Assembly: GCA_002304925.1 (NCBI GenBank)
Contig: DBPT01000003.1
Location: forward strand, 1 to 14,616
DNA length: 14,616 bases
Source of the DNA: Prolixibacteraceae bacterium UBA1413
GTDB taxonomy: Bacteria > Bacteroidota > Bacteroidia > Bacteroidales > Prolixibacteraceae
Reading direction: 5' to 3'
The notes under the pieces are model-generated. The model was not told the origin of the DNA, made no database searches, and saw only the letters and a program-made list of their open reading frames with translations. Positions 14,563 to 14,616 of the stretch are shown one piece after another; positions within the stretch are counted from its first letter, which is position 1; every line of letters starts with the position of its first letter. The position numbers and the translations under genes were made by a program.

Positions 14563-14616
14563 CGGGGCGTAGCGCAGTCCGGCTAGCGCACCTGCTTTGG
14601 GAGCAGGGGGTCGAAG
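14563..14616 (+). tRNA. tRNA-Pro(TGG), cut by the window edge
   Basis: The 5' acceptor CGGGGCG starts at 14563, followed by a D arm (AGCGCAGTCCGGCTAGCGC) and the anticodon arm CCTGC-TTTGGGA-GCAGG, anticodon TGG at 14598-14600. The sequence ends inside the T loop, so the 3' part is outside. It lies 70 nt after tRNA-Ser and is probably co-transcribed with it. Confidence 0.95.

Overview
The window looks like a Bacteroidota (probably Bacteroidales-type) chromosome segment. The evidence is: a DnaA with Bacteroidota-style wording around Walker B and sensor 1; repeated TAnnTTTG promoter elements (five to eight matches placed sensibly before genes); few Shine-Dalgarno sequences; a UpxY-type NusG paralogue; and an AmiC-type amidase plus MCE pair with Bacteroidota-style C-termini. 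No exact taxon can be read from the sequence.

Layout. Positions 1-7189 are core, plus-strand genes: a periplasmic peptidoglycan amidase (224-1552), an MCE/MlaD-like lipid-transport protein (1603-2865), dnaA (3148-4575), a YigZ/IMPACT-family protein (4689-5303), pyrB and pyrI (aspartate carbamoyltransferase catalytic and regulatory chains, 5603-6982), and tRNA-Leu(CAG) closed by a strong terminator. Positions 7241-10265 form a visibly AT-richer accessory stretch on the minus strand. It holds one intact gene (a secreted or membrane CPBP-type protein), a stub resembling the start of an AbiEii toxin, and a heavily decayed copy of a large uncharacterised protein. From 10266 the window returns to ordinary genes: a secreted DUF4350-like protein on plus; then a minus-strand sugar-nucleotide module (UDP-HexNAc 6-dehydrogenase, UpxY antiterminator, WlbA/WbpB-type dehydrogenase); then a plus-strand tRNA-Ser(GCT) and a tRNA-Pro(TGG) cut off by the window edge.

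How the parts work together. The amidase and MCE genes are an envelope pair and carry recognisably related SPOR-like C-terminal modules. PyrB and PyrI make ATCase, and the DNA in front of them reads like a UTP-sensing attenuator: a tandem-repeat promoter, an open leader frame, a T-rich pause-like tract, and an intrinsic terminator ending 30 nt before pyrB, with the leader frame stopping over the pyrB start codon. The 6-dehydrogenase and WlbA-type enzyme would catalyse successive oxidations towards UDP-GlcNAc(3NAc)A-type sugars for surface polysaccharide, with the UpxY protein between them as a dedicated elongation factor.

The most interesting items are the pyrBI leader, the 28-bp tandem repeat that builds its promoter, the SPOR-like module shared by two neighbouring proteins of different families, and the decayed island next to tRNA-Leu. 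I found no CRISPR array, rRNA, intact insertion sequence or convincing origin of replication.
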